A stretch of DNA of 64,000 nucleotides, from contig NC_068567.1 of the NCBI RefSeq assembly GCF_025698545.1, positions 3,906,001 through 3,970,000 of the forward strand, written 5' to 3'. Made by a program: the position numbers and the translations under genes. Below are positions 35,846-47,641 of this stretch, piece after piece. Numbering within the stretch: the stretch's first letter is position 1; each line of letters opens with the position of its first letter. The notes under the pieces are model-generated. The model was not told the DNA's origin. It did not search any database and saw nothing but the letters and a program-made list of their open reading frames with translations. This stretch comes from Gossypium raimondii. Its lineage: Eukaryota; Streptophyta; Magnoliopsida; Malvales; Malvaceae.

Positions 35846-38800
35846 ATGTGTAAAGGTCCTTCTCAGCAGCAAGACAATGAACCCATGCCGAGCTTCAAGA
35901 GATTACGGCTCTTTGAGCCGTCTGTTGGGGTTCTTGGCTTCTTTCTTGCTGCTGTTTGTGTGATTTGTTGTTTCTTTTACTTGGATTATAGAGCTGTGGT
36001 TAAAGGGTACAGGGTTCCAACTCAGTCAGATAGATTCATGTGGCTTAAACTAGATGGGTCTTCTTCTTCTTCTTCTTCTTCTTCTTCAAGTGAGATTGTC
36101 AAAAGAGTTGATTTCTTGAGTTTTGAAGGTGAAGGATGTGACGTGTTTGATGGTGATTGGGTCTGGGATGAAACGTACCCCCTTTACGAATCTCGTGATT
36201 GTAGCTTTCTTGATGAAGGGTTTAGGTGTACTGAAAATGGACGGCCAGATATGTTCTACACTAAATGGAGATGGCAGCCTAAGCATTGTAACCTCCCCAG
36301 GTTCTTATTGTTCTTCATTATTTGATATGCAGTGCTTATTTTCCTTCAATAATTTTATCGGTTTAGTGGCTTAATCATGAAGTATTAGAAACTCTGCACA
36401 ATGAAAATGACCCCCGTTTCATTTGGTTCCTATTTGATATGCAAAGCAAATTTGATTAAGAAATGGTCGATGGTAAAGCCAATTTGTGATGTGGTTTCCC
36501 GTGATTTTTGATAAAGTTTTTGTCTTTTTACATTTATGTCAATATCATCCTTGTTGGTTTCTGATTTGTTCCATTCATGTAGTTTTCATGGCCATTTTAT
36601 ACGGTAGATAAGCCTCAATCGTGGACTTATATGTAGCCTTTTTTAAATTAAACAATTATGACAAAATTGGCTTTCTATTTGTGTAGTAGTTGATTTTGTT
36701 GTTTTCTAATAGTAGTTTTGATTACAGTATATCTTGTCGATTATGGAAAGGTATTGTATTGTTGCGTTGAATGCACCCTGAAATGTTTGTCCTCCGCCTC
36801 TAAGGAGAGCTTAGGGGCGTCTAGTGTATGGTGTCGAACCTATGACTTGTAAGATACAGACCTCTATAAGCTAGAGGTCTTGGGGTCGAACCGCCCTCCA
36901 TTTGCTTGGTCTTTAGTGGCCATGAAATTCCTTGTGCTCTCGCTCTTCAATGGCTTTAAGAGGCGCCTTTAAACTCTCTTCAAAGCCGAGAGACAAAACC
37001 TTGAGGGTGTGTCGGTTCTTCACCAAGAGTTCCTGGTTAATTGACTGAAGCTCTTTAATGGCATTCTTTTGTAAACTGCAGGTTTGATGGAAAAGTGATG
37101 TTAGAGATGTTGCGGAACAAGCGATTGGTTTTCGTGGGTGATTCCATTGGAAGAAACCAATGGGAATCACTCCTCTGCATGCTTGCTTCTGCAGTTGCTA
37201 ATAAAGATTCAATATATGAAGTGAATGGCAATCCGATTACAAAGCATAAAGGGTTCTTGATATTCAAGTTCAAGGATTACAATTGTACCGTTGAGTACTA
37301 CCGATCTCCTTTCCTTGTTGTACAAAGCAGGCCACCTGCCGGGTCTCCGCAAAACATCAAGACAACCCTTAAGTTGGATCGAATGGATTGGAATTCATTT
37401 AGGTGGAAAGATGCCGATTTGTTGGTCTTCAACACCGGCCATTGGTGGAACTACGAGAAGACCGTTAGAGGGTAAACTATTTTCATTCCTTCCTCTTGAT
37501 ATTCCTTATCGTCTTCTAATCTATATATTGTTATTTATAAGCAGGTTGATTTGATTGAAGACATTATGGGGTTGGTATCCGATTTATGCTTTAATATGTT
37601 AGTAAAATTATGCAATGAAAGATGAGTCTTTCTCAAGCATGCTATGGTGAAAATGACTGAATGGGTGCAGCTTTTGTAGATTAGGATAAGTGGAGGGCCC
37701 TTATGGTTGATAATTTTGACATTCAGAATGGGAAATTTAGGGTTTTAATTGAAATGATAATGCATGGTATGGTGACAGTTCAACAACTTTGCTTTTGGAA
37801 AGAGCTTTTTTTCTTCTATACTTGCAAATGTGAAATCTGCTTCTACCTTAGTAGGACCATGCATGCATGCATGTATGTATTTTAGATGCCAATGTGATAT
37901 CTAAGAGGGTCCCATATATATTGTAGATGAAACTAAACAGAGAAGGTAGTTTTGAACTGTGGTGGCCTGCATGCATGCATAGGTCCATTTTAAATGACAA
38001 TTTCAACATTTAACAACAATGGACCCTACATCTTCTCCGTTATTGATTTGGGTTGCATATTAGTTCAATGTATGTTGGTTTGGATTTTGTTTCTTATACC
38101 CTACATGAAAGGGAGGAATGGTATGAAGGAGAAGGCCCGATCGTGAATAGAAACTGAGATTCGGTGCTTGTAGTAATCATATGTTCATGTATGGTTGATG
38201 TAGGTGGAAGGAACTAACTAATCTGATCTTAAAAACTTCTCATTTGTGTGTGTCAGGGGATGTTACTTTCAAGTCGGGGAAAAAATCGAAACCAAGATGA
38301 CCATAGAACATGCGTATCAGAGGTCTTTGGAGACTGTGATGCAGTGGCTACGCAACGAGGTGAATATGAGTAAGACCAAGGTCTACTTCCGCACTTTCGC
38401 TCCCGTACATTTCAGGTTTGTCGGTTTTATTTATTTTGCATCCTTGTTTTGAAGAATTGAACATTTGAGGTAAAAAATCGACCGTGAAGTTCACGGCGCA
38501 ATTTCGTATGACTTTTGCAGAGGAGGGGATTGGAGAACCGGGGGAAGCTGCCACCTCGAGACTTTGCCGGAGCTGGGAACAACATTAGTGCCATCGGAAA
38601 CTTGGGAGCTTCTCGAAATAGTAAAGGATGTGTTATCACCTCACTCAAACACATCCCATGGAATAAAATTCGACATATTAAACATCACTCAAATGACAGC
38701 ACCAAGGAAAGACGGGCACGCGTCGCTATACTATTTAGGTCCCAAGGAAAGCCCGGCTCCGATTCATCGGCAAGACTGCAGTCACTGGTGCTTACCCGGA

Positions 38801-38887
38801 GTGCCCGACGCATGGAACGAGCTACTCTATGCTGTGTTCCTCAAGCAATCCACCAATCACACATTCAACTCATCATCAACATTATGA
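35846..38887 (+). CDS. TBL10: Trichome birefringence-like protein (TBL10/TBL11 group), cell-wall polysaccharide O-acetyltransferase
   Basis: Four exons: 35846-36300, 37082-37471, 38257-38415 and 38521-38887 (456 aa, phases consistent). TBL proteins are Golgi type-II membrane proteins that acetylate wall polymers; TBL10 is linked to pectin (rhamnogalacturonan I) acetylation. A short cytosolic tail is followed by a membrane anchor ([20 protein letters not shown], residues ~27-46) and a serine run encoded by TCT repeats. The TBL domain ([20 protein letters not shown]) follows, then the GDS esterase motif ([15 protein letters not shown]) and the C-terminal DxxH motif ([19 protein letters not shown]). 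The segment [19 protein letters not shown] is typical of the TBL10/11 pair. The start gives [13 protein letters not shown], ahead of the anchor. Orthologue choice between TBL10 and TBL11 is uncertain. Confidence 0.94.
36785..36900 (-). mobile_element. tRNA-like SINE fragment, family B, in TBL10 intron 1
   Basis: On the minus strand GACCTCTAGCTTATAGAGGTC is followed by a B-box-like ATAGGTTCGACACC. It resembles the family-B copies at 43335, 58320 and 60445. Confidence 0.45.
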
Positions 38888-38889
38888 AG

Positions 38890-41730
38890 CAACAAAGGCG
38901 TGTGATTCTCCATTGTTGAAACCTCTTAATTTAAATACACCATCATCACCTATACAGAAAGATAGACGAAATTTTTACAATGAATTTTGGAATAGGATCA
39001 CAGGTTGTTGGTCCATCATTTTGGCAGTGTTAGAAAATGTAATATTTGATTGAAGGACGCTCAATTTTGGGAATAAAGTTGTATGACAAATTTATACCAT
39101 TGAATTGGGTATCCTTGGAGAAAAAAAAAATGTAATTATATTTTTCTTTTTAATTTTTTTTCTTATTAATTTTGTATAATAAATGAATAAAAAAAAGGTT
39201 AATGATTTGATAGCTGGTGAGCACTAAATATGTGTGCAATGCCTGTGATATTTGGTATGTGATGATTGTGACAGCTTTTGAGTGGGATGTAAATGGGGCA
39301 TACAGGGGTATGGTTATTTATTTATTTATTTATGAATATATTAATTTATATAATAAATATTTCAATCATTTTAAATAAATGAATTAAAATGATATTAAAC
39401 CCGTATTTAATAAATTCTTTATCACTACATTAATAATAAATCTTAAATAAATTTTTTTTAAAAACTAACTTTTAATATAAAATATTTTCTCTCACTAAAT
39501 TTGCATATCTATACTTCTATACTATTAATAGAATCTCTAATTAAGTTGGTGTCACGAGTTAATTAAATATCAATTCTGTTCAGTTTATTAAATGACTATT
39601 ATTATTATTTTAATGGTCTTTTGTCTTTTCATACTTTACTATAGTTTTTAAATAAAAAACTAAATTAACATATCTACGGATTATATTCGTGTTTAATGGA
39701 TTTATAAACAAATTCTTTACCATCACACGGATAATCATTAATCTTAAGTAAACTGTTTTAATTTTCTTTTACTTATAAGTTAAACTAATTTTTATTTTAA
39801 TTTTGTACATATTGCACGTGATATTATTATTAGTTTCAAATCTTACTTCATTATTTATTCTATGTTATTTTTAACACACTGTGTTTTAAATACATGGTTT
39901 CCACATGCATTCACGTGTGATAGGATTTCTAATATTAATAATGTTGTTAATTGAGTTGGTGTTACAAGTCAATTCGACACTAACTCACAATTGATGACAA
40001 AGCCATTATAAATTATTATAGTGCATTTAGCATTGTTTATCCGATGTATCTATGTGCTTAGATTTCATTTCTCTCATAATTTAATCTATTTTTATTTTAA
40101 TATAATACATATTTCATGTATTATTATGATTAATTAATTTGAAATAATACGTTTTATTGTTTACTATGTGTTATTTTTAAATATATATCTATACTATAAA
40201 TTGTGATTTCCATATGTATACACTTACAATAAAATTTCTAGTTATAAAATAAAATAAAATAAAATAAAATAAATAATTTTAGATATATTTTGTTGAAGAA
40301 TTTAGTGGATAGTTTTTCATAGTAAATAACATATTATTTATTATGAAATGTAAAGTGTTATCAAGTGATTAAATTTGGAATAAATGTAAATTTTATACTT
40401 AAATGCAAATATTTTGTGACTCTACTTATAATTTACTTGAGTTAAATAATATATTTATTATTTGATAAATTTTAAAGCTCCTTTCTGTCCCTATAAGATT
40501 TTCACATTTTGATTTTTATAGTTTAAATATTATTAATTTTGATCACAATTATTTTAAATATTTTAATTAATTAAATTTTATAAAAAATGTATTTAAAACC
40601 CATTTCATTAAAAATATTTATAATATATTTAAAAGGTAAATGATCAAAATTTTAAAAATTCACAAAAATATAAAAATATAATTAAAATTTATTTTATTAC
40701 GTTATTATCAAATTAACTCAAGTGATTAACTTCAATTATAATCTATTTATATAACACTTAAAGAAATCATACTTTTTTAAATTGTTCGGAAAACAAAAAG
40801 TAATCTCATCTTCGAAGGTTCAAATCCATGTCCACTCATAGAATCAAGATAATATCAGAGATTACGCAATCAATCTTCAACTCCTTTCCAAGCAACATTT
40901 CTCCCTCTTTTTATCGAAGAACTCGCGTCCCCTCAACGATGAGTGCCTCCACTCAAGCAATGGCCAATAGAAAAAAGAAACTTCCCATTGAAATAAGAGA
41001 GTAATGTGTTTTAACGCACTCGAACCTATAATTTTTTTATATTAATAATAATGTCCATTCTAATTGGCTTAAAAAAAAAAGGGACAATATATAATAAAAT
41101 TTTTGAACCGACCACATCAATCCATCAACAACCTGGAACTTGCCTGTCATCATTGAAGGGAAAAGAAGTTTTTAACTTTTGTCTTTTAAATGATTTTGGT
41201 AATTTATTTATTTTGTTTTTTTGTCATTTAATACATTTTTGTACATTTTTCAAACAATAAAATTAATAAAATGTGTTCATTCATAAAAAATATATTAAAA
41301 ATTGTTCCATCTAAGTTTATTGTTACTGTTTAATGTAAAATCAAGAGTTCCAAAAAGGAAAAAACAAAGAAATTTAAAATAAGCTTTTATTTTTCATAGT
41401 TATAGAAAAATAATTTTTGAAAAAAAAGAAGCTAAATAATATGTTCTACCTTATCTTAAAAGAAAACATTATACTACTTCAATTTATTTTTATGTTAATA
41501 GTAAGTTGGTGAGGCGAATAAAGAGGTAGGTAGGAAATTTTTATTTTGAAACCTCTTCAAAATTTATAAGTTAATTTATAGTAAAATTATAGTTCGGTTT
41601 TTAAAAATATTAAAAGTTCGATTTAACATTTTGAAAATTATAAAGATGTGAGTTAATATTAAGTGAAATACATTTTAGTTACCATAAAATATATAACTTA
41701 ATCTCGGTCTCTAAAATATTTTTAGCTTCG
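38890..41730. other. AT-rich intergenic with 3' UTR of TBL10, no gene
   Basis: About 38888-39170 is the TBL10 3' UTR. The rest is A/T-rich with small repeats (a taaaa run near 40245-40275, and 'ttaagttggtgtcacgagtt' related phrases near 39540 and 39950). A SINE fragment is listed separately. Confidence 0.45.
40985..41060 (-). mobile_element. tRNA-derived SINE fragment, family A, copy 4
   Basis: On the minus strand GGTTCGAGTGCGTTAAAAC and the following TTACTCTCTTATTTCAATG align with the B-box and tail of the family-A copies. The A-box half is missing or decayed. Confidence 0.55.
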
Positions 41731-41734
41731 CTCT

Positions 41735-41903
41735 TGTGTATGCTATGTTTTATCATGAATTTTGACATTCCATTGGAAATGATTATGTGAACACTTTGGG
41801 GATTTAAATAGATCCCCTGTGTATGTTATGTTTTATCATGAATTTTGAAATTTCATTGGAAATGATTATGTGAACATTCTGCGGCTTTAAATAGATCCAT
41901 TAA
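41735..41903. repeat. ~84-bp tandem duplication
   Basis: The phrase from tgtgtatgctatgtttta to aaatagatcc occurs at 41735 and again from 41819 with about eight differences. Confidence 0.85.
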
Positions 41904-41929
41904 TTTGTAAGGACTCAATCAAACTTTAA

Positions 41930-43310
41930 TTTTTCTGATTCCGAAGGTTGATAATCTTTGTAACACAACCTGCTTCAAATTTATTAACCTTTGTAACGTG
42001 ATTTACAAAGCTGTTTCAGAGATTATTGTCAACAAACTTAAATCCATTTTTTCGCGATGCATTAATGAAAATCAAAATACTCTTTTCTAGAGAAGAACAA
42101 TTATGGATAATGTTATGTTAGCTTATGAACTTACGCACTTTATTAAATCAAAGAAGAAAAGAAAAAAATGATAAATATATCCTTCAAGCTTGATATGAGT
42201 AAAGCTTATCATATACAAAATGAGTAAGCTTACTCTATTATCCTTAGCTAGAGGTGCTCATGGGCCGGGCTAGGCCCAAAAAAATTTGGCCTGCGTCCTA
42301 GGCCCGGCCCAGCCCTTGGCCTAAAATTTTGTCCAGGCCCGACCCAAGAAAAAATCCTAAGCCCGAGCCCAGCCCGGTCCGGCTTATTTTTTGAATAAAC
42401 ACCAAAAATTTATTTTAAAAATAAAAAATAAAAAATAAAAAAGTATTTTAAAAATATTTTAAAATAAAAAAATAAAAAAATAAATATTTATTATATATTC
42501 GGGCCGGCCGGGCCGGGCCTGGGGAAAAAGGTGGTGCTCGAGGCCCAACCCGTTTTCTAAACGGGCCTTATTTTTTGCCCAAATTCATATTTTGGGCCTA
42601 TATTTTACCCGAACCCTTTCATATTTTAGGCGGGCCATCGGGCCGGGCCGCCCGGCCCATGAGCACCTTTATCCTTAACCACAACATTATTGAAAGGGCT
42701 CAAATAAGGAGATACCCTCTCATTGTTTATTATTATTATTTTTTAACTTGTGTATGAGGCCTTTCAACTTTGCTTAAGAAATATTATGATTTGAAGGATG
42801 AATTGAGAGTCAAGCATGCCAAAATGGCTTGAAGGTCAATCACTTATTCTTTGCTGATGATAGTCTAAGGTTTGCTAAAGCATATAAGGTTAGTAAGGAA
42901 AAACATATGGATATGTTAAAAACTTACTAGGATAACTTAGGATAAAAAATCAACAATGAGAAATTAATATTGTTTTTAAACTCAAAAAAAAAAAAAAACT
43001 CATGAAAGATAAGAGATTCAGAATCTATTCGGGTTCAAAGAATCTTTAATCTAGAGAAGTACCTCAGACTCCCAACAGATCATGGAAAGAAAAGTATCTT
43101 TAAAAATCTCATTGATAAAGTTAGAGGTAGAGTTGAGGTTGGTTCGACAAATTTCTTTCTTTCAATGGAAGAGAAATTTTTATAAAAGTTGTTTTACAAG
43201 CTATCCTTATGTATACTATACAATGCTTCCTCTTCCTTGAAACTCTGAGTCGAGATTACTAGGATGGTGTACAGTTATTGGTGACACAGCAAAAATAAAG
43301 GTAAAGGCAT
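41930..43310 (+). pseudogene. Non-LTR (LINE, L1-like) reverse transcriptase remnant
   Basis: Decayed plus-strand reading with frame changes. About 41980-42180 encodes NLCNVIYKAVSEIIVNKLKS, then NENQNTLF, and TIMDNVMLAYELTHFIKSKK. After the MITE at 42249-42671 it resumes with the RT active site LFFADDSLRFAKA (about 42843-42885). A KYLRLPTDHGKKSIFKNL segment follows around 43050-43110. These match the plant LINE order: 'NVxYKxxSKxxxNRLK', 'DNVLxAYE', 'FADDxL', 'KYLGLP'. Stops and frameshifts make it non-functional. Confidence 0.85.
42249..42671. mobile_element. hAT-type GGCCCGG MITE, copy 6, inserted in a LINE
   Basis: 423 bp. Ends TAGAGGTGCTCATGGGCC and GGCCCATGAGCACCTTTA are near-perfect inverses. 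It is flanked by tccttagc and tccttaac (7 of 8 match). It splits the LINE remnant, so it is younger than the LINE. Confidence 0.92.
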
Positions 43311-43334
43311 CTCTTGGCTCAATAGGTTGGGTTG

Positions 43335-43540
43335 GAATTTTGTCTCTCGACTTTGATGAGAGCCTAAGTATTTGAGGCTAAGTTCATAAAATGAGAGCGC
43401 CTAATCAGATTAGGTCGTATGTGGTGCACAACTACCTACCAAGAGAACGTGTGCACCGTGTCCTTGGTAGGATTTGAACTCTTAATCCTTAAATGACATC
43501 TAAGGTCACATATTAACCTTAAGCACTCGAGCTCGCGTTT
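43335..43540 (-). mobile_element. tRNA-derived SINE, family B
   Basis: On the minus strand an A-box AGCTCGAGTGCTTAAGG (43534-43518) is followed by a B-box GAGTTCAAATCC (43481-43470), then a body that recurs in part at 58320-58560 and 60445-60600. A/B box spacing of about 40 bp fits tRNA-derived promoters. Confidence 0.7.
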
Positions 43541-43768
43541 GTGTCGAGAGACAACATGAGGTGGTCGGTTTTCTAGGTTCATCCACCTCCAGATTCGAGC
43601 AAAACTAAGTCTTCCCAATTATATGTATTGGATCGAAGAATGCCCCTTTGAATGAATCACATTACAGTTATTAAATAAATGTTAAAAGAACTATTTCATA
43701 GGTTGTTGTAAATCTCTAACAAATGAAATTAAAGTACTGCCCATGTGATCTTTTTAAATAAATATATA

Positions 43769-44284
43769 TATTTTTAATTACATTTAAGATCACTGAATTA
43801 TTAAAAAGTTTATGTGTTGATCATGAAAGTTTAAAAAATTACAAAATGGTCATTAAATTATTTGAAAGCTTTCATTTTAAGTCATTGAGTTGTTAAAATC
43901 ATTGTTATATGGCTTCTTTATTCGCATCGTCTGCATCAATCGAAAGCTCCTCTTCCTCTTCTCTTTTACAATTCAACCAATTTTTTTTAATGAAACATCT
44001 TTGAACGTCACAAATATGCAAACTGAAATCTAAACAACTTTTTTATCTGATTTCTGACACTAACCATCAAATCGATTTCATTGACGAATCGTCCCTTGGA
44101 GCTCACTAGCCGGATTTTGAAAAAAAACTTAACAATCCAATGACTAAAATAAAAATATTCGAATAGTTTAATAATTAAAATTAAAACTTTCGAATAGTTC
44201 AATGATGATTTTGTAACTGTTTGAAATTGAATGACCAAACTGTAAACTTATTAATATTTTAGTGATTTGGTTGTAGTTTACCCC
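43769..44284. mobile_element. Long-TIR MITE in the GPI-protein promoter
   Basis: The left arm (aagatcactgaattatt, then ttacaaaatggtcatt, then aagtcattgagttgttaa) is the inverse of the right arm ending gtttggtcattc / gtagtttacccc. The arms are about 150 bp and diverged; no target duplication was defined. The right border is about 165 bp from the ATG at 44449. Confidence 0.55.
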
Positions 44285-44448
44285 AAAAGGAATAGCTAAG
44301 GTCTGAAAACTCTGTTGTGATCTCTGTGTCGGTCCCTCTTGGTCATACAACGTCTTTCAGACAAAGCTTCCACCTCAGACACACTCTCCTTTCAGACAAA
44401 AACTTCCCATCTCAAATATCTCATCATCATCACCGTCATCATCAAGCA

Positions 44449-46416
44449 ATGGCATTTTCAAAGATCTCTCTTTTCTTCCCAGTGCTCCTTTCCATTCTCT
44501 TCATCATCTCCCCTGTTTTCTGTGACAATGGTAACCTTTCTTTCTTTTTTTTTTGCTTCTTTTAACTTTCTGGATCTGGGTACTTTGCTTTGTTGCTTAA
44601 GCAGTGTTGTTTGACCATTGACCTTGTTAATTTCTCTGAAATCTGTGTAAATTTTACTCTTCTTAAGTGGTTATTCAATGCAGGTATTAGCTAATTTTTT
44701 CCCCTTTTTTCTTATATGTTCTGCTTGCAAATCCATATCTATGAACCCATTTGGATGCATCTTGTAGGGTTTTTTCTTTGTCTAATTATTAACCTAAATG
44801 TGTTTCAATTGGTGTTCTGTTATAGCCTTTTTTTTGGTCTTTTGTTGTTTGAAGAACATGGATAGTTGCAATTCATCCTGCTTGTCATTGTTACTTGTTT
44901 CTTGTTCTTGGTCGGATTAGAACATAAAGTTACATGACAAACTTGATCTATATCGATAGTGAATAGATCCGGCATTAGAGCTTTATTAGAAATTTACTGG
45001 CTTAGCAACTTGTGGAAGTTCGTACTTAGTGTTATCTCAGTCCCTTAAAAGAAGATTTGAGGTAATAGGTTCAAGTATTTACATTCAAAGCTTGGTTTGA
45101 ACTTACAGTGTAATGCCGTTTTGGGTATGTCCGGTCAGTGAGAAAATCTAGCTAATGAGAACAACCGCAAGGTAATTATCGGCATCATCTTTATAGTTCT
45201 CCTGTTTTGTCTGAAACTGAAGTATGTTAAGAGTTACGGATTGTATTTCCGGCAGTTCACGGGAAAACCTACTTCGATCGATAATGTCTTGCCCTTGTTA
45301 TGATTCTTATCTTGTAATGAACCTTTGATTTACGATATATGTATATGGAGCTTGTCGAAGAGAGCTCCTAATCGGAAATAGGCTAACATGAACTAGCAAA
45401 TTGGGGTTCATCTAGGCCCCCACTCGAAGGATCTCGAGCAGATCTCCCAGATTGAACTTGTTTTTGTTTTGCCATAATTGATGTGTATGTTAGAGTCTTC
45501 GGAAGGTCGGTTCTGCTATTATTGTTCTCTCAGTTACTATCCCTTGATTCGTGTAAAAGTATGTTGTGTGTTGCCATATTGCTAGAATCCGGGTTTGAGA
45601 TTGTCAGTCCAGTTCCCTTTTGGAACTAGAAGTTTTCGTGTTACTCTCTGACTGCAGAAAATAGTTACTAGTTCCCGCATTCTAAGATGTTGTTCATGAG
45701 GAAAGTGTTTGTGAAGTTGAATGAATCATGTTAATATAAGAAATGTTTTTCTCCTATACTGTAACATGATTGGCCTTGTTATGGATTAACAGGTTCGATT
45801 TTTGAGTAACTTCATGAGTTGCACTGTCTTGCATTTACTTTGTTAGCATCTGCAATACGTATCTAATCATCGGATTTCGTCTTGACAATCAACAGACGAG
45901 GAAGATGATCTTCTTAAAGGCATCAACAGTTACCGAGCTTCGTTAAACTTGACAAGCCTAACAACAAATGAGAACGCCGAGTGCCTTGCTGATGAACTAG
46001 CCGAAGAATTCAAGAACCAACCTTGCACAAACTCCACAGGCGCCAACACTGTCCCAGGCACCGAACCACAGTTTGCCAACTATCCAAACCTTCTAGCCAA
46101 ATGCCATTTGAACGTTTCCGTCACAAGGGACGGAGCAGTAATGCCTGCTTGTGTTCCGAACCTGGCTCCGAGTCTTGTGCTCACTAATTTTACGCAGTCT
46201 CAATACTCCGGAAACCTCAATGAAACCAAGTATACAGGAATCGGGATCGGTTCTGAAGGAGACTGGATTGTTGTTGTCCTAACAACCAGTACAACTGAAG
46301 GAAACTACGCTACGGCTACTACTGCTGCTACTACTAGTGCGGCCAATTCAGTTTCCAAGATAACCATAATTCATCACCTTCTATTGCTCCTCATGGCTGC
46401 TTTCTACATGTTATGA
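44449..46416 (+). CDS. Uncharacterised GPI-anchored glycoprotein (At5g19250 type)
   Basis: Two exons, 44449-44530 and 45896-46416 (200 aa), separated by a 1365-bp intron. The N-terminal signal peptide MAFSKISLFFPVLLSILFII ends near SPVFC. The mature part begins DNDEEDDLLKGINSYRASLN and has at least four cysteines (ECLADE, QPCTN, AKCHLN, PACVPN) and several N-glycosylation sites (CTNSTG, LNVSVT, TNFTQ, LNETK). The C-terminus is a Thr/Ala-rich stretch followed by a hydrophobic tail (HHLLLLLMAAFYML), the layout of a GPI-attachment signal. This is the plant family annotated as GPI-anchored protein At5g19230/At5g19250, whose biochemical role I do not know. It is expected on the outer face of the plasma membrane. 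Confidence 0.92.
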
Positions 46417-47641
46417 GCAGCTAACCCTTTAAAGACTACACAAAAATCATATGTTTTCATGTACTAATAAGCTTGGATTATTTTTTTCCCTTTTTGGGAA
46501 AATTTTCATATGATTCCGGGTTAGATAGGTAATTTCTTATTGTTCTCGGTGTGGGTTTTGTCCGGTTAACAATAATGTGATATTTTAGACCTTGGATTAT
46601 TTCATGTCCGACCTTAAGCATATTAGTTTGAGACATTTCAGGTTTGTACGTGTTTTACACTTGGATATTTTCAATTTTAAGTTATTTCGAGTTCGTACAA
46701 AGTTTTGACAATCATTTTTCATTTGAATCTTTTCGGTCTCGAGTTATTTCAAGTTTATATCCGAAAAAAAAAATTATTAACAAAAACTTTTCACAAAATC
46801 ATCAACATTAGATGTGGGATACTCATATACTAGGTAAAAGTATCATAGGGGTTCTTGTACTAGGAATTAGATTGCATTTTACCCACCACCCAAAAAATGA
46901 GCAAATTAATCTCTACACCCTAAATCAAAGAGCAAACTGGTAATTTCAATTAAAATTTTCACTCATTTGTACTATTAAAAACTAGCATGGCTGACGAAAC
47001 AATAATACAGCGACATACAACATGCCACATATATTGCATATTGTCATACAAAGACCAATTTTTAATAGAATGGTAAATTTACTCTTAGATTTAACGTACA
47101 TGTATTAATTTTCTCATTTTTTGAGTAGAGATGACAAAATGTAATCTGACTTCTAGTATAAGGGCCTCTATGGTACTTTTACTGAGATACCCTCAAATTC
47201 TTGATTATGAATTTAAAAGTTATAATTACTTGCACTAAAAGCTATCCTTGGATGCACAAGGAAGCTCAAGCTGAAATTTCAAAAAACATCTTTCCCAAAG
47301 TTACAACTTATAAAGCACCGAACTGAATAAGTAATTCGTAAAACTAACTCGACTCACTATTAAACATGGTTTGCATAGATGGTACTCGAACATAGGTATA
47401 TAAGCTCTGAATTGAATAATTAATTCGTAAAACTAATTCAACTCACGATTAATCATGGTTTACATAGATGGTACTCGAACGTAGGTATATAACTTGATAA
47501 TTGATCGTAAAATCGAAAATAATCCAAGTTGAAGCTATCTAGAAAACGAAATTTACTTCCACGCTGCTTACAATCTTTAAACAATTGTACTGTTTAGAAC
47601 AACTTATTGTTGTTGAAACATGAATCTTTAAAAAAGTTTCA
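46417..47641. other. Intergenic between convergent GPI-protein gene and carrier gene
   Basis: Holds the two 3' UTRs and AT-rich sequence. 46830-47190 has dispersed repeat phrases ('aaagtatcatagggg' and, inverted, 'tatggtacttttac'), suggesting a fold-back element. A tandem repeat at 47320-47490 is listed separately. Confidence 0.4.
47320..47490. repeat. ~85-bp tandem duplication
   Basis: The sequence 'taattcgtaaaactaa...catagatggtactcgaac.taggtatata' occurs twice in a row. A related dispersed copy lies at about 48815-48910 in a carrier-gene intron. Confidence 0.75.
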
